A DNA stretch of 64,000 nucleotides from Rhodococcus sp. IEGM 1409 (GTDB lineage: Bacteria > Actinomycetota > Actinomycetes > Mycobacteriales > Mycobacteriaceae), in the NCBI RefSeq assembly GCF_030056735.1, contig NZ_JASHKN010000002.1:186001-250000 (forward strand). The letters run 5' to 3'. The position numbers and the translations under genes are program-made. Below the pieces are notes generated by a model. That model was not told the DNA's origin. It worked only from the letters and a program-made list of their open reading frames with translations, and did no database searches. This document shows positions 1 to 9,303 of the stretch, in pieces (the stretch's first letter is position 1; every line of letters begins with the position of its first letter).

Positions 1-283
1 TTACATTCCGGTGGACATCGCACCCGATCCCGAGGAGTTGGAGACGCAGGGGCTCTACCAAACCTTGCGGACTCGCGGCGTTCACATCCGTGTGGCGCGC
101 CAGCGAATCGGCGCCCGGGCGGCGACTCGCGAAGAGGCAGGATTGCTCGACGAGAAAGTGGGCGCTGCCCTCTTGACCATGAGCCGCACTGCATTTGACG
201 ATTCAGGTAGTGCCGTCGAGTACGGCAGCCACTGCTACCGAGCGTCGCGTTACTACTTCGACACCACTGTGGTCGACCGCTAG
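1..283 (+). CDS. GntR/HutC-family transcriptional regulator, C-terminal part (UTRA domain)
   Basis: The gene is cut by the window edge; the open frame runs from base 2 to a TAG at 281-283, and its DNA-binding N-terminus lies outside. The visible ~93 residues look like the end of a UTRA ligand-sensing domain of HutC-type GntR repressors: a segment opening with YIPVDIAPD, an amphipathic middle, and the usual closing strands (AVEYGSHCYRASRYYF) where such domains end by recognising a small effector. The next genes on the same strand are a Gfo/Idh/MocA oxidoreductase and an MFS transporter, so it is a plausible local regulator of them (inference). The effector cannot be read from this fragment. 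Confidence 0.75.
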   Translation, partial: YIPVDIAPDPEELETQGLYQTLRTRGVHIRVARQRIGARAATREEAGLLDEKVGAALLTMSRTAFDDSGSAVEYGSHCYRASRYYFDTTVVDR

Positions 284-315
284 ATCCCGATCCCGGTGAC
301 ACGAGTACCCGCCTG

Positions 316-326
316 ACTGAGTCAGT
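316..326. promoter_or_regulatory. Short perfect palindrome between the GntR gene and the oxidoreductase gene
   Basis: ACTGA-G-TCAGT is an 11-bp perfect palindrome in the 106-bp gap, and a few bases downstream GGGGT...ACCCC (from about 327 to 346) can form a second small hairpin. Either could be an operator for the upstream regulator or a weak terminator. Function is not shown by the sequence. Confidence 0.25.
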
Positions 327-389
327 GGGGGTGATTTGTGACCCCAGAATTTCTGCGATCCTTCGATCATTTGACCCGAACGGAGCCTC

Positions 390-1538
390 ATGACAGGCAT
401 TTCTGTAGCAGTTGCCGGATTCGGATGGATGGGCCGCGTGCATACGCAGGCGTATCTGCGTCTGCGGCAGCACTATCCCCAGCTGCCCGTGATCCGTCTG
501 GCTGCCGTCGCCGACGAGGTGCCGGGCCGAGGGGAGGAAGCGGCGGACCAATTCGGTTTCGAAGCTTTCACCCAGGATTGGCGCGATATCGCGGCCGATC
601 CGGCGATCGACGCGGTGAGCATCACGGCCCCGAACTTCTTGCATCGTGAAATCGGTGTCGCAATGGCACAGGCCGGCAAACACATCTGGATCGAGAAGCC
701 CGTCGGGTTGTCCACGGAAGACGCGAAAGCTGTTGCTGCGGCTGTCTCGAAGGCCGGTGTGCAGTCGAGCGTCGGCTTCAATTATCGGAATGCGCCGGCC
801 GTGGCCCTGGCCAAAAGCCTGATCGAGTCGGGGGAGTTAGGTACGATCACGCATTCGAGATTTCGCTTCCTCAGCGACTACGCGGCGCATCCCGAAGGCG
901 CTTTGAGTTGGCGATACGAACGCGAGCGCGGCGGCGCCGGCGTCCTGGGTGACTTGGCTTCGCACGGTATCGATCTCATCCGTCATCTACTCGGCGACGT
1001 CGACGCCCTTGTTGCGGATACTGCCATCTTCATCCCGGAGCGTGCGCGTCCGTCCGCCGCAACCAGTGGACATGCACGGGCCAGCGGCGGGGAGATGGGG
1101 GCTGTCGAGAACGAAGACTTCGTCAGCGCACTGCTGCGCCTCGGTTCGGGTGGCCGCTGCACTCTCGAAGCTTGCCGCGTCGCCGTGGGGGAGCAGAACA
1201 ATTACGGATTCGAGATTCACGGCACGAAGGGTGCCGTGTTCTGGGATTACCGCCGAATGGGTGAACTGGGCACCAGCCTCGGCTCGAAGTACCAGGACCA
1301 ATCCGTCACGACGGTTTTGGTCGGCCCCGAGTCGGGTGAGTTCGGCCGCTTCCAGCCTGGCGCGGCCAACGCGATGGGCTACGACGACCTGAAAGTGATC
1401 GAGGCCCGCAACTTCATCTCCTCGATCGTGGACGGAGCGCCGCAGGGAGCGACCATCGCTGATGCAGTCGCGTCGGCGCACGCTCTGGACGCGATGGTCG
1501 CCTCGGTGTCCTCCGGCGGCTGGATCACTCTCGGCTGA
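390..1538 (+). CDS. Gfo/Idh/MocA-family oxidoreductase
   Basis: A 382-residue NAD(P)-dependent sugar/cyclitol dehydrogenase-type protein. The N-terminal Rossmann fold shows GFGWMG at residues 10-15, the family EKP motif (catalytic Lys region) is at 102-104, and the C-terminal alpha/beta domain carries GDLASHGIDL around 187-196, where the catalytic Asp/His sit in this family. An SD-like GGAG lies just upstream of the ATG. The family interconverts a sugar or polyol hydroxyl and a ketone; the substrate here is unknown. It lies 30 bp before an MFS exporter/importer gene, probably in one transcript. It is the first of six members of this family in the window and is separated from the other five by about 5 kb. 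Confidence 0.88.
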   Translation: MTGISVAVAGFGWMGRVHTQAYLRLRQHYPQLPVIRLAAVADEVPGRGEEAADQFGFEAFTQDWRDIAADPAIDAVSITAPNFLHREIGVAMAQAGKHIWIEKPVGLSTEDAKAVAAAVSKAGVQSSVGFNYRNAPAVALAKSLIESGELGTITHSRFRFLSDYAAHPEGALSWRYERERGGAGVLGDLASHGIDLIRHLLGDVDALVADTAIFIPERARPSAATSGHARASGGEMGAVENEDFVSALLRLGSGGRCTLEACRVAVGEQNNYGFEIHGTKGAVFWDYRRMGELGTSLGSKYQDQSVTTVLVGPESGEFGRFQPGAANAMGYDDLKVIEARNFISSIVDGAPQGATIADAVASAHALDAMVASVSSGGWITLG

Positions 1539-1568
1539 TCGACAGTTCCTCCGAAAGGCTCTGGTGCA

Positions 1569-2954
1569 GTGACATTTCCCCGAGGGCTGGCGTTGCTCGT
1601 GGCAGCAGCGCTGTTCATGGAGATGCTCGACGCGACGATTCTCGCAACGGCGCTGCCGTCGATTTCCCTATCCTTCGGAGTCGATGCCGTCGACGTCAAT
1701 GTCGCTGTTTCTTCGTATCTCTTGGTGTTGGCAGTCCTGATTCCGGCGAGCGGATGGATGGCCGACAGATTCGGAACGCGGCGGGTGTTCGTCTCTGCCA
1801 TAGCCGTTTTCACTGTGGCATCGGTGGGATGTGCGCTCAGTACGTCCCTCCCGATGCTGGTGGGAATGCGCGCACTACAAGGGGTAGGCGGCGCCATGAT
1901 GGTGCCGGTGGGGCGGCTCGCAGTATTGCGGGTGACGTCGAAAGCGGAACTCGTACGGGCCATCGCCTACCTGACGTGGCCGGCGCTCACAGCGCCGGTC
2001 CTCGCGCCCGCTGTGGGTGGAGCCATCGTGTCGATCGCGTCGTGGCGCTGGATATTCCTGATCAACGTTCCGATCGGGATCGTCGGGTTTCTCCTGGCAT
2101 TGCGCATGGTGCCCGATATTCGGGAAGCGCAGAAACGAAGCCTCGACTGGCTGGGTCTGGTGGTGATCGGAGCAGGCGTCGCTGTACTCGTTGTGGCACT
2201 CGACAGCGTGCTCAGTTCCGGGACCGATTGGATTCGAGTGGGCCTCGGTATCGTTGCGGCTCTGATCTTGTTGAGCTTGGCCGTCATTCACCTCCTCCGG
2301 TCGGATCACCCGCTCATTGCGCTCGGGGTCCTCCGGCTCCGATCGTTTCGGATTGTCGCGTCGAGCGGCTCGCTGTACCGGCTCGTGATCATGGGCGTGC
2401 CGTTTGTGCTGCCGTTGTTGTTCCAAGTGGGATTCGGAATGTCGGCGTTCAAGTCAGGTCTGCTGGTGATGGCTCTGTTTGTGGGGAACATCGCGATCAA
2501 ACCGCTCACCACTCCGCTCATGCGCAGGTTCGGGATCAGACGAGTTCTGGTGGGAAACGGCGTTCTGTCGTTGGTGTGCTTCGCTGCGCTGGCGCTGATT
2601 TCGTCGTCGACACCGCACGTAGTCATCGCCGTCGCGTTGTTCTTCAGTGGAGCTCTGCGATCCATCGGGTTCACCGCGTACAACAGCTTGGCGTTCGCCG
2701 AGGTCGACTCGGGGGAGCTGACCGATGCCAATACCTTGCATGCAACGCTGCAGGAGCTGGCGTCCGGTCTGGGTATTGCGCTGTCCGCGTTGGTGATCAC
2801 GCTCTGTACACCGCTGGCCGAGTCCGGCGATTTTGGCGGAGGAGTGCCGTTTTCGCTGACGCTGGGTGTTCTCGGACTCATGCTGGTGCTGACGGTGATC
2901 GAGAGTTGGCGGCTCCCGCACGGTACAGGCGCTGCGGTGTTGGAGCGCCGATAA
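1569..2954 (+). CDS. MFS transporter, DHA2 (EmrB/QacA-like) family
   Basis: A 461-residue polytopic membrane protein starting with GTG. The first helix carries MLDATILATALPSIS, the motif D1-type signature of drug:H+ antiporter-2 proteins, followed by a loop GWMADRFGTRR (motif A) between TM2 and TM3. Hydrophobic segments continue to the C-terminus and fit a 12-14 helix transporter. DHA2 members usually export drugs or metabolites; here the upstream oxidoreductase allows a catabolic or efflux role. The relic of a rifampicin-monooxygenase-like gene begins in the base after its stop codon, so exporter plus drug-inactivating enzyme may once have been one unit (inference). Confidence 0.85.
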   Translation: MTFPRGLALLVAAALFMEMLDATILATALPSISLSFGVDAVDVNVAVSSYLLVLAVLIPASGWMADRFGTRRVFVSAIAVFTVASVGCALSTSLPMLVGMRALQGVGGAMMVPVGRLAVLRVTSKAELVRAIAYLTWPALTAPVLAPAVGGAIVSIASWRWIFLINVPIGIVGFLLALRMVPDIREAQKRSLDWLGLVVIGAGVAVLVVALDSVLSSGTDWIRVGLGIVAALILLSLAVIHLLRSDHPLIALGVLRLRSFRIVASSGSLYRLVIMGVPFVLPLLFQVGFGMSAFKSGLLVMALFVGNIAIKPLTTPLMRRFGIRRVLVGNGVLSLVCFAALALISSSTPHVVIAVALFFSGALRSIGFTAYNSLAFAEVDSGELTDANTLHATLQELASGLGIALSALVITLCTPLAESGDFGGGVPFSLTLGVLGLMLVLTVIESWRLPHGTGAAVLERR

Positions 2955-4174
<1,220 letters not shown>

Positions 4175-4177
4175 CTC

Positions 4178-4196
4178 CTCGGTTTCGGCAACCGAG
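4178..4196 (+). terminator. Small hairpin after the monooxygenase relic
   Basis: CTCGGTT and AACCGAG form a perfect 7-bp stem with a 5-base loop, 3 bases after the relic stop codon. There is no T tract, as is common in high-GC actinobacteria. It is probably the surviving terminator of the decayed gene. Confidence 0.45.
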
Positions 4197-4232
4197 CACA
4201 GAGACGCCTCGGACGCTCTACCGTTGACGACT

Positions 4233-4658
4233 ATGAGGCGAAGGTCTGCACAGATTGCGGCTGCGGCAGCGGGCTCTGTGGGAGCGCTGATGCTGACAAG
4301 CTGTACCACTAATGTCGATGTGCCGAAAACCTTTGCCGCCACATTGACGGTGACCGGTCAGGCAGAGCAGATCGAGGCCGGCTCTGGAGAGTGCGTGATC
4401 GACACGATCCGTGTGGCTCCGAACGACCAGATTCAAATCTTCGGGGGCAGTGGCGCTGCGTCCGCTAGGTCGACACTCGAGGTCGAGGCAATCGATCAAC
4501 TTCCTGACGGAATGAGCAGCTGCTCCTACACCGCACATTTTGATGCCATCCCCGCAAACCAGAGAAACTACGAGGTGAGCTTGGGCCACTTTTCTCCGAA
4601 GTCATTCAGCTCGGACGAGTTGGAGAACGGCGTCACCTATCAACTGCGCCGGCCCTGA
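4233..4658 (+). CDS. Small secreted lipoprotein of unknown function
   Basis: A 141-residue protein from the ATG at 4233. It has a twin-basic N-terminus (MRRR), an alanine-rich hydrophobic core and a lipobox LMLTSC with the lipidated Cys at residue 24, so it should be exported and anchored to the outer face of the membrane. The mature part is short and beta-rich looking, with two cysteines (in GECVID and SSCSYT) that could form a disulfide. I do not recognise the domain. A longer in-frame extension from 3966 overlaps the monooxygenase relic and lacks a signal peptide, so the internal start is preferred. It sits alone between the relic and a convergent small membrane protein gene. Confidence 0.7.
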   Translation: MRRRSAQIAAAAAGSVGALMLTSCTTNVDVPKTFAATLTVTGQAEQIEAGSGECVIDTIRVAPNDQIQIFGGSGAASARSTLEVEAIDQLPDGMSSCSYTAHFDAIPANQRNYEVSLGHFSPKSFSSDELENGVTYQLRRP

Positions 4659-4753
4659 CTGAACCAGTTCTCCCTCGCCCACATTGTCGAACAGTAAGTT
4701 CCCTGTGCTGCACGTCCAAAAACAGATAGGGCATGTTGAATCCGGTGCGACTT

Positions 4754-5071
4754 TTACTCAGCTCGCTTGCTGGCCCCGCCGCCTCCGCGCTCTCGAGCCT
4801 TACCAGGGTTGATGTGGAGCCGAACACCCTCGTAGGTGACTGTGTACGGCACGTCGTCGTCGTTGTCCGGGTCGCCGGAGTCCGCAGGATCCGGCAGTTC
4901 CGCGATCTGTTCGATGACGGTCTGGGCTCGCGCAGCACCGGGATCGAACATCTCCTGAAATGGCCCGACGAACGAGCCCCCGAGCCCGCGGCGCTTCGCC
5001 CGAACAGCGGCCCAACCGAACACCGCCAACGGGCCGAACATGGCGAACAGTACTAACAAGTCCCACCCCAT
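4754..5071 (-). CDS. Small membrane protein with one N-terminal TM segment
   Basis: A 105-residue protein (ATG at 5071; a GTG two codons upstream at 5077 is an alternative). Residues 3-24 (WDLLVLFAMFGPLAVFGWAAV) form one transmembrane helix followed by basic RAKRRG, so the rest should be cytoplasmic. A conserved-looking SFVGPFQEMFDPGAARAQ patch follows, then an acidic stretch (DPADSGDPDNDDD) and a basic tail. The patch recalls small actinobacterial DUF6191-type proteins, but this is from memory and not tested. It is transcribed in the same direction as the dioxygenase gene, 62 bp upstream, and could be its last operon member. Confidence 0.55.
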   Translation of the reverse strand: MGWDLLVLFAMFGPLAVFGWAAVRAKRRGLGGSFVGPFQEMFDPGAARAQTVIEQIAELPDPADSGDPDNDDDVPYTVTYEGVRLHINPGKARERGGGGASKRAE

Positions 5072-5133
5072 GCCCACAAGCGTACCGACTGACCGGCATT
5101 AAGCGGCCCACGCCTCTTCAGCGCTGCCGTCCC

Positions 5134-6318
5134 TCAGCTCATTCGTCTCTCTGACTGTGCCTTCAGTAGATCGGCCAGTCGACCAGGTGCGATCCGCTCG
5201 CGAACCGCCTCTGTCACAAGTTCAGCCTGCGTCTGAGGCGCGAGGCCGTCGATCGGTTGGTCGCGGTCCAGATTGGTCGGGAAGGCGTAGCCCTCAGCGG
5301 AGGCGGCGACGGCCCAACGAACGGACTCGTCGGAACCTGCTTCGCTGAGGGCTACCAGTGCCGGATAGATCGCGTTGACGAGCGCCTCCCGGTCGATGGT
5401 TCCGAGGGCGCGACCGAAAGCCGACGACACCTGGAGAAGATTTGCCATACGCAGAACGTCCGCAGACCTGTTGTGGCCGGCGGCGTGGAACAGTGCAGGG
5501 TTGAAGAAGACGGCATCTCCTTTCTCCAAAGGTAATTGGACGTAGTTGGCTTCGAAGAATTCCCTGAACTCGGGACGCTCGAACGCGAGGTATCCGGATT
5601 CGAATTGCTGGGAGTACGGCAGATACTTCGTCGCCCCCGTCTCGACCGGCATGTCCACATGTGCGACTGCACCTTGCAAGGTGAGGGCAGGGGACAAACG
5701 GTGAACGTGCGCCCGGAACTTCGCAGCGACGTCGCTCGACATGAAGCCGAGGTGGTAATCGCGATGCGGGTTCTGGGCGGCGCCACCAGGATTGACGACG
5801 TTGACGTCCGACGTCACCTGGTACATGGGGCCGAGCCACGCTTCCGAAGCCAAAGCGAGAATGCTGTTCGAGTAGTAGTCGACGTAGGCACTGGGATCTT
5901 CGAGCGCCAACTTCAGCTGTGCGCCCCAGATTCGGTCATTGGCTCCGGGTTTGGCGAAGTGATCTCCAGGCACTGCGCCGGATTCGTGTTGGCGCGCAAT
6001 GAGTTCACGAAAGACCGCGTTAGCGCGATCCAGTATCTCCGCGTCGAACGCGCCTTGAAAGACTGTGATTCCGGGGCCGGTGAGTAACGCCCGGGCGATC
6101 TCGTCTTGGATCTCGGCCCGGATTTCAGGATTCGACGATTGCTCGACCAGTGCTTGCGAGCGGTACAGAAGTACGCCGTCGGCCACTGAATGGGCGTATG
6201 GGTAATCGGCCAGGTTTGTGTCGTGCGCGACCAAAGCGGCGAAGTCGTCGATGTTGCAGTCTTCTCGGTGCAACCTACCCGCGAAAGGCACGGTGTGGTC
6301 GGTCAGCGGTTGAGTCAT
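5134..6318 (-). CDS. Phytanoyl-CoA dioxygenase (PhyH)-like Fe(II)/2-oxoglutarate oxygenase
   Basis: 394 residues. The 2-His-1-Asp iron site is visible: H185-x-D187 in NPHRDYHL and the distal His in NPALFHAAGHNRS (H278 or H282), with R284 well placed to hold 2-oxoglutarate. This gives the double-stranded beta-helix core at residues ~80-300, with extra N- and C-terminal helices. PhyH-type oxygenases hydroxylate unactivated carbons; many bacterial members act on small molecules unrelated to phytanate. The start has an AGGAAAGG-like SD. The gene lies 95 bp downstream of an IolG-like dehydrogenase on the same strand, so it may oxidise or open an inositol-like or sugar intermediate (inference). The substrate is unknown. 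Confidence 0.8.
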   Translation of the reverse strand: MTQPLTDHTVPFAGRLHREDCNIDDFAALVAHDTNLADYPYAHSVADGVLLYRSQALVEQSSNPEIRAEIQDEIARALLTGPGITVFQGAFDAEILDRANAVFRELIARQHESGAVPGDHFAKPGANDRIWGAQLKLALEDPSAYVDYYSNSILALASEAWLGPMYQVTSDVNVVNPGGAAQNPHRDYHLGFMSSDVAAKFRAHVHRLSPALTLQGAVAHVDMPVETGATKYLPYSQQFESGYLAFERPEFREFFEANYVQLPLEKGDAVFFNPALFHAAGHNRSADVLRMANLLQVSSAFGRALGTIDREALVNAIYPALVALSEAGSDESVRWAVAASAEGYAFPTNLDRDQPIDGLAPQTQAELVTEAVRERIAPGRLADLLKAQSERRMS

Positions 6319-6413
6319 TCGGGGACCTTTCCTGCGGGTTCACAAGGCGTGGTACCTCAAAGACTGCCAAGGCGAAGCCATCGAAACTACCCCTGAAATC
6401 CATCAAAAAGCCC

Positions 6414-7409
6414 TCAGGAACTGTCCCTCACGGGCTCGACCGAGACAGTTGCTCCCTCGGAGCACATCGACTTGATCACGGCAGCTGCCACGAGATTTGC
6501 CCGTAGGCCGTCCGCTGCTGTGGCCAACGTCGACGGTCTTCCGGCGCTCAACGCGTCGATCCACTCTTGAAGTTGGCGCCGATACGACTCGGCAAAACGC
6601 GGAATCCAATCCGCCGCATAAACGTACGAGTGTGATCGATCCGCGTCGGTGTGGATGACCACAGGTTCGGCGAGACGAGCTGCGCCGATTTCGCCCACGA
6701 CCTCGCACCGAGTGTCGTAGCCGTACCGCGCGTTGAGAAAGACCTCGACCGTGGTGAGTACGCCGTCGGCGGTGCGCAGCATGATCATCTGTGGATCCTG
6801 GCGATCGGTCACCAGCGAGCTGGAACGTCCGCAGTGCCAACTGGCCGCAACGACGGGGGAGTTCAAGATCCACGGCACGATGTCGAGTTCGTGAATCGCG
6901 GAGTTGGTCACCGTGGATTCCGAACTGCCACCCGGGTAGGCGCTGACTGTCCGACTCGAGCAGTGCACGATCAGTGGGTTTCCGATACGACCTGAATGTG
7001 TTTCGGCCTTCAGCGCCACGTATCCCGGATCGAATCGACGCATGAATCCGACGCTCACCAGCGGACTTTCGGGGTTCTCGGCCGCGACGACGCGTCGGCA
7101 GTCCTGTGCTGTCACTGCGAGAGGCTTTTCGCACAGAACCGGCTTTCCGGCTTCGATCGCCGCAAGGGCGAGGTCGGCATGCGTCGAATCGTGGGAAGCG
7201 ATGACTACGGCGTCCACCTCGGTGTCGTTGATCAGTTTCACCGGATCGGTCACCCACCGTGCTCCGACTGCCGACGCTACCGATCCTGCTCGCTCCCGAT
7301 CGAGGTCTGCGACCACGGAGACCGTTGCCCCAGAGACCGTGGAATGCAGATTGTGGACGTGGTCGGCGCCCATGACGCCGGTTCCGATCACACCGACACG
7401 AATCGACAT
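6414..7409 (-). CDS. Inositol 2-dehydrogenase-like (IolG-type) Gfo/Idh/MocA oxidoreductase
   Basis: 331 residues. Rossmann motif GTGVMG at 9-14, CEKPL at 93-97 (catalytic Lys95), GFMRRFDPGY at 121-130 and the active-site pair in IHELD (H173/D176). All are in the arrangement of myo-inositol 2-dehydrogenases, which oxidise an axial cyclitol hydroxyl with NAD+. The RRFDPGY signature separates it from the two dihydrodiol-dehydrogenase-type relatives in the window. AGGA precedes the ATG by about 6 bases. Its promoter region is shared with the divergent oxidoreductase at 7490 and contains an inverted repeat. The PhyH-like oxygenase follows on the same strand. Confidence 0.87.
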   Translation of the reverse strand: MSIRVGVIGTGVMGADHVHNLHSTVSGATVSVVADLDRERAGSVASAVGARWVTDPVKLINDTEVDAVVIASHDSTHADLALAAIEAGKPVLCEKPLAVTAQDCRRVVAAENPESPLVSVGFMRRFDPGYVALKAETHSGRIGNPLIVHCSSRTVSAYPGGSSESTVTNSAIHELDIVPWILNSPVVAASWHCGRSSSLVTDRQDPQMIMLRTADGVLTTVEVFLNARYGYDTRCEVVGEIGAARLAEPVVIHTDADRSHSYVYAADWIPRFAESYRRQLQEWIDALSAGRPSTLATAADGLRANLVAAAVIKSMCSEGATVSVEPVRDSS

Positions 7410-7437
7410 GGCGTTCCTACTTCCAGAGAGTTTAATT

Positions 7438-7453
7438 GGACAACATAATGTCC
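7438..7453. promoter_or_regulatory. Inverted repeat GGACA-N6-TGTCC in divergent promoter region
   Basis: Perfect 5-bp arms flank ACATAA, and a CATAAT (-10-like, plus strand) lies inside at 7444-7449, so a bound regulator would block it. It sits between two divergent Gfo/Idh/MocA genes. The half TAATGTC recurs in the promoter of the ABC importer operon at 11491-11497, which hints at a common regulator. Confidence 0.45.
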
Positions 7454-7489
7454 TTACATATTTCGAGATTCGACTCTACAGTTCGACGC

Positions 7490-8530
7490 ATGACTTCTTC
7501 TACAGTTCTGGAACTCCCGCGCACCCGGGTCCCCGATCCGATCGACGCCCCGACTTTGCGGTGGGGGATCCTCGGGCCGGGTTGGATTGCGCAGCGCTTC
7601 GTGCAATCCCTGCAGACCAACACGACTCAAGATGTGACGGCCGTTGCTTCGCGCGGACTCGGCCGTGCTCAGGCATTCGCGGATCAGTGGGGAATCCGAC
7701 GCGCTCACGGTAGCTACGACGCTTTGCTTGCGTCCGAGGAGGTGGACGTCGTCTATGTAGCAACGCCGCACACAGCCCATTTCGATTGTGCGATGGCGGC
7801 ATTGGATCACGGCAAGCATGTCGTGATCGAAAAACCACTTGCCTTGAACGGAGCGCAGGGGCGTGCCATTCAGGAGAGGGCAACGGCGCTCGGATTGTTC
7901 TGTATGGAGGCGATGTGGACGGCGTTCCTGCCCAAGTTCGACGTGATCGACCAGGTCCTTGATGCTGGACTTCTGGGAACCATACGTACGGTTCTGGCCG
8001 ATCACGGCGAACGGTTCGAGACCGATCACCGTATTTACGATCCGGCGCTTGCGGACGGGCCACTTCTCGACCTCGGGACCTATCCGGTCAGTCTGGCGCA
8101 TCGAGTGCTAGGTGTTCCGAGTACGGTTTTCGCGCTCGGCCAGCCGGCGACCGGCCAAGTGAACGGCCAGATTTCCGCGGTGCTCTCCTGGGCCGGTGTG
8201 GCTCAGGCCAGTTTGAGCACCACAATCCTCGCTGACACACCCAACACTGCGTCGATCTGCGGTGACAAGGGGATGATCGTTCTGGATTCGACGTTCTATC
8301 GTCCCGGCGCGTTCACAGTCCGGTTCGGTGACGGAAGATCTGCGCGCTACGACGACCCGGTCGACGGATACGTCGGCGGTCTCGCGTTCGAGGCTGCCGA
8401 GGCCGCGCGGAGGATCACCGCCGGGGATGTCGACTCGCCGGTCCATCCGCTCGACGCGGCTGTTGCGACGCTCGACATCCTCGACGAGATCCGCCGTCAG
8501 GTAGGGATCACGTTCCCTGGGGAGGCCTAG
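7490..8530 (+). CDS. Gfo/Idh/MocA oxidoreductase, dihydrodiol-dehydrogenase-like subgroup
   Basis: 346 residues from the ATG at 7490; earlier in-frame starts (TTG 7436, ATG 7448) overlap the operator and add an unconserved tail. The Rossmann motif GPGWIA is at 29-34 and VIEKPL at 113-117. The segment EAMWTAFLPKF and the DLGTYP motif, which has Tyr where IolG-type enzymes have a His, are typical of the dimeric dihydrodiol dehydrogenase / glucose-fructose-oxidoreductase-like branch. It probably oxidises or reduces a cyclic diol or sugar; the substrate is unknown. It ends in a CTAG tetranucleotide that is also the stop of the convergent isomerase gene. Confidence 0.85.
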   Translation: MTSSTVLELPRTRVPDPIDAPTLRWGILGPGWIAQRFVQSLQTNTTQDVTAVASRGLGRAQAFADQWGIRRAHGSYDALLASEEVDVVYVATPHTAHFDCAMAALDHGKHVVIEKPLALNGAQGRAIQERATALGLFCMEAMWTAFLPKFDVIDQVLDAGLLGTIRTVLADHGERFETDHRIYDPALADGPLLDLGTYPVSLAHRVLGVPSTVFALGQPATGQVNGQISAVLSWAGVAQASLSTTILADTPNTASICGDKGMIVLDSTFYRPGAFTVRFGDGRSARYDDPVDGYVGGLAFEAAEAARRITAGDVDSPVHPLDAAVATLDILDEIRRQVGITFPGEA

Positions 8531-9303
8531 AGTGTGAAGGCCTTCCGGAAGGCAGCGAGTGCGGTGTCACTGTCTCCCGACGCCCAGCCCTCCAAACCGA
8601 TTGTGCCGGTGTATCCCTGGTCGGCGAGAACGCGTGCAATGGCGGGGTAGTTGATCTCGCCGGTTCCAGGTTCGCAGCGGCCTGGTACATCGGCCACCTG
8701 AATCTCTCCGATGTTGTCACCACAACGCCGCACGAGTTCGATGAGGTTCCCTTCGCCGATCTGCGCGTGGTAAAGGTCGAGCATCATCTTGAGGTTCGGG
8801 TGTGAGACGGATTCCACCAGTGCCAGAGTGTCTTTGGCGCGGGCCATCGGTACACCGGGGTGATCGACGATCGTATTGAGGTTCTCGAGGCAGAAGACAA
8901 CTCCGGCGTCTTCGCCCAGTCGTGCGATCTTCTCGAGCGCTCGGCCGGCGGTCAGCCACATCGCTCCGGTAGTTCGATACTGCGGGCGCGCGGCCTGCCC
9001 GTCGATCAGCTCACCGGTATGGAAGTTCAGCCGTGGAACGCCGAGTTTCGCTGCCGGAGCGAGGCACAGCTGCGCCGTGCGTACCAGTTCGGCGCTGCCC
9101 GCCTCGTCGAACAAATCGCCGTGCAGGTAGCCGGTCATCGAGGAGAATTGAGCTCCGGTGGCGACAAGAGCGTCGAGGTCCTTGTCCTGCCAACTCCAGA
9201 TCTCAGCCGCGAACCCCGCCTCCGAGATCCGCCGAACACGCTCGACGACCGGGAGTTCGGTGAACGTCATTTCGGCGGAGACCGCCAAGTCGAAGGGGCT
9301 CAC
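8527..9303 (-). CDS. TIM-barrel isomerase, hydroxypyruvate-isomerase (Hyi)-like
   Basis: 258 residues from a GTG at 9303 that overlaps the upstream gene stop by GTGA (4 bp). A longer frame to 9429 runs inside that gene and begins with cysteine-rich nonsense, so it is rejected. The AP-endonuclease-2-type barrel shows ENLN (metal Glu), DLYHAQ, and QVADVPGRCEPGTGEINY near the C-terminus, which is the pattern of hydroxypyruvate isomerase and related ketose isomerases. Translation is coupled to the dehydrogenase 9300-10325, so it likely acts on that enzyme's keto product. Enzymes of this fold also epimerise or dehydrate keto-inositols, and I cannot tell which applies. Confidence 0.8.
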   Translation of the reverse strand: MSPFDLAVSAEMTFTELPVVERVRRISEAGFAAEIWSWQDKDLDALVATGAQFSSMTGYLHGDLFDEAGSAELVRTAQLCLAPAAKLGVPRLNFHTGELIDGQAARPQYRTTGAMWLTAGRALEKIARLGEDAGVVFCLENLNTIVDHPGVPMARAKDTLALVESVSHPNLKMMLDLYHAQIGEGNLIELVRRCGDNIGEIQVADVPGRCEPGTGEINYPAIARVLADQGYTGTIGLEGWASGDSDTALAAFRKAFTL

